From Treponema sp. (GTDB taxonomy: Bacteria > Spirochaetota > Spirochaetia > Treponematales > Treponemataceae): a stretch of 6,273 nt of DNA. The stretch lies in contig JAEDDW010000096.1 in the NCBI GenBank assembly GCA_016293645.1, forward strand, positions 1 through 6,273, in the 5' to 3' direction. Positions 5,210 through 6,273 of the stretch are shown here, in pieces (position 1 is the first letter of the stretch; each line of letters starts with the position of its first letter). The notes beneath the pieces are model-generated. The model saw only the letters and a program-made list of their open reading frames with translations, was not told where the DNA came from and did not search any database. The position numbers were made by a program, and so were the translations under genes.

Positions 5210-6273
5210 ATGACAAAAACACTTTACGAACCACAATTTGAACATGATGCATGCGGAATCGGTGCAGTAGTCAATATTGATGGAAAGCAAACACACAAGA
5301 TCGTAGACAATGCTCTTTGCATTGTTGAAAAACTTGAGCACCGTGCAGGTAAAGATGCGACCGGAGAAACCGGTGACGGTGTCGGAATCCTTGTGCAGAT
5401 TGCCCACAAGTTCTTCAAGAAAGAAGCAGAAAAAATCGGTATAACACTTGGGGAAGAAAGAGACTACGGTATCGGTATGTTCTTCTTCCCACAGGATAAA
5501 TTTGTAAGGGCCCAGGCCATGAAGATGCTTGAGACTCTTTGTGAAAAGGAAGGACTCAAATTTCTTGGCTGGCGTGAAGTTCCAGTTCGTGAGACTGTCC
5601 TTGGTAAGACTGCACGTGACTGCATGCCTGCCATCTGGCAGTGTTTCATTGAACGCCCTGCTGATTGCGAAAAGGGTCTTGCCTTTGACCGCAAGCTCTA
5701 TGTTGTACGCCGTCAGTTTGAGCATTCAAGCTTTGATACTTATGTCTGCTCCATGAGCAGCCGTACAATTGTCTACAAGGGTATGTTCCTTGTTCAGCAG
5801 TTGAGGACCTTCTACAATGATCTTCAGAGCGAAGAGTATGTTTCTTCACTTGCTCTTGTTCACTCACGCTTTTCTACAAATACACAGCCATCATGGAAGC
5901 GCGCACATCCAAACAGATTCATCGCCCACAATGGTGAAATCAATACAATCCGCGGTAACGCAGACAGAATGCTTGCCCGCGAAGAAACAATTGCTTCCCC
6001 TGTATTCAGCGACGAAAAAATCCATGAGATTCTTCCTGCCGTAGATACAACGGGTTCCGACTCTGCAATGCTGGACAATACTCTTGAATTCCTCGTAATG
6101 AACGGAATGCCACTTCCACTTGCTGTCATGATCTGTATTCCGGAACCATGGAAACATGACGACAGCATGGATCCACGCAAGAAGGATTTCTACCACTACT
6201 GGGCAACAATGATGGAGCCTTGGGATGGTCCTGCCGCAATCCTCTTCTCTGATGGTGATGTTGTCGGTGCAAC
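5210..6273 (+). CDS. gltB: Glutamate synthase large subunit, N-terminal part (runs off the window)
   Basis: Large subunit of glutamate synthase, which makes two glutamates from glutamine and 2-oxoglutarate in the cytoplasm. Only 354 codons of about 1500 are present, open at the 3' edge. The visible part is most of the class-II glutamine amidotransferase domain, which releases ammonia from glutamine. The nucleophile is expected to be Cys15 in EHDACGIGAV, exposed after removal of a 14-residue propeptide as known for the family. Other conserved blocks are HRAGKDATGETGDGVGIL near 45-62, HSRFSTNTQPSW at 218-229, HNGEINTIRGN at 240-250 and GSDSAMLDN at 282-290, all intact. The FMN and iron-sulphur domains and any gltD lie beyond the window. 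Whether the electron donor is NADPH or ferredoxin cannot be decided here. The leader carries terminator hairpins, suggesting transcription attenuation. Confidence 0.96.
   Translation, partial: MTKTLYEPQFEHDACGIGAVVNIDGKQTHKIVDNALCIVEKLEHRAGKDATGETGDGVGILVQIAHKFFKKEAEKIGITLGEERDYGIGMFFFPQDKFVRAQAMKMLETLCEKEGLKFLGWREVPVRETVLGKTARDCMPAIWQCFIERPADCEKGLAFDRKLYVVRRQFEHSSFDTYVCSMSSRTIVYKGMFLVQQLRTFYNDLQSEEYVSSLALVHSRFSTNTQPSWKRAHPNRFIAHNGEINTIRGNADRMLAREETIASPVFSDEKIHEILPAVDTTGSDSAMLDNTLEFLVMNGMPLPLAVMICIPEPWKHDDSMDPRKKDFYHYWATMMEPWDGPAAILFSDGDVVGA

Noticed and set aside
5141..6196. Several open frames on both strands within gltB
   Set aside because: The + strand frame from 5210 carries unbroken conserved GltB motifs through to the window end, so the others are shadows.
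1..6273. CRISPR array, tRNA, rRNA, insertion sequence or phage genes
   Set aside because: No regularly spaced repeats, no tRNA-like cloverleaf noticed, no transposase or integrase coding sequence in any frame read.

Overview
The window looks like chromosomal DNA of a spirochaete, most likely a host-associated Treponema. The base composition is moderate, TTG starts occur, a large lipoprotein has a short relaxed lipobox, and the GltB is of the type whose N-terminus reads FEHDACGIG. The genus is inferred from these traits and not proven. All supported genes lie on the + strand.

Region 1 (1-1658) is a compact operon. It holds the permease and ATPase of a polar amino acid ABC importer, with a 17-nt gene overlap and a TTG start for the ATPase, followed 13 nt later by an unrecognised 86-aa acidic protein. 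The solute-binding protein is not in the window and probably lies upstream. Region 2 (1659-1811) is a structured intergenic stretch with a long hairpin (1697-1756) that probably terminates this operon, bracketed by a further perfect 10-bp inverted repeat (1683-1692 and 1781-1790).

Region 3 (1812-4847) encodes one 1011-aa predicted lipoprotein. It has two N-terminal repeats exactly 100 residues apart, an SbsA/Big_5-like Ig domain, a fibronectin-III-like domain and a C-terminal domain I could not name. It is probably a surface or periplasmic protein of unknown function.

Region 4 (4848-5209) is 362 nt without a conventional gene, yet it is the most structured part of the window. It has a near-consensus sigma-70 promoter (TTGACT, 17 nt, TATAAA), then three stem-loops each followed by a T-tract, and two copies of an initiation module GGGGTTAC-NNT-ATG. 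The first copy opens a 36-codon ORF; the second is the start of gltB. This looks like a multi-hairpin attenuation leader for glutamate synthase, although simple termination of the lipoprotein mRNA explains part of it.

Region 5 (5210-6273) is the first 354 codons of gltB, the glutamate synthase large subunit. It covers most of the glutamine amidotransferase domain and runs off the window. An amino acid importer and glutamate synthase lie close together, but a lipoprotein gene and a probable terminator separate them, so the sequence gives no evidence of a shared operon.
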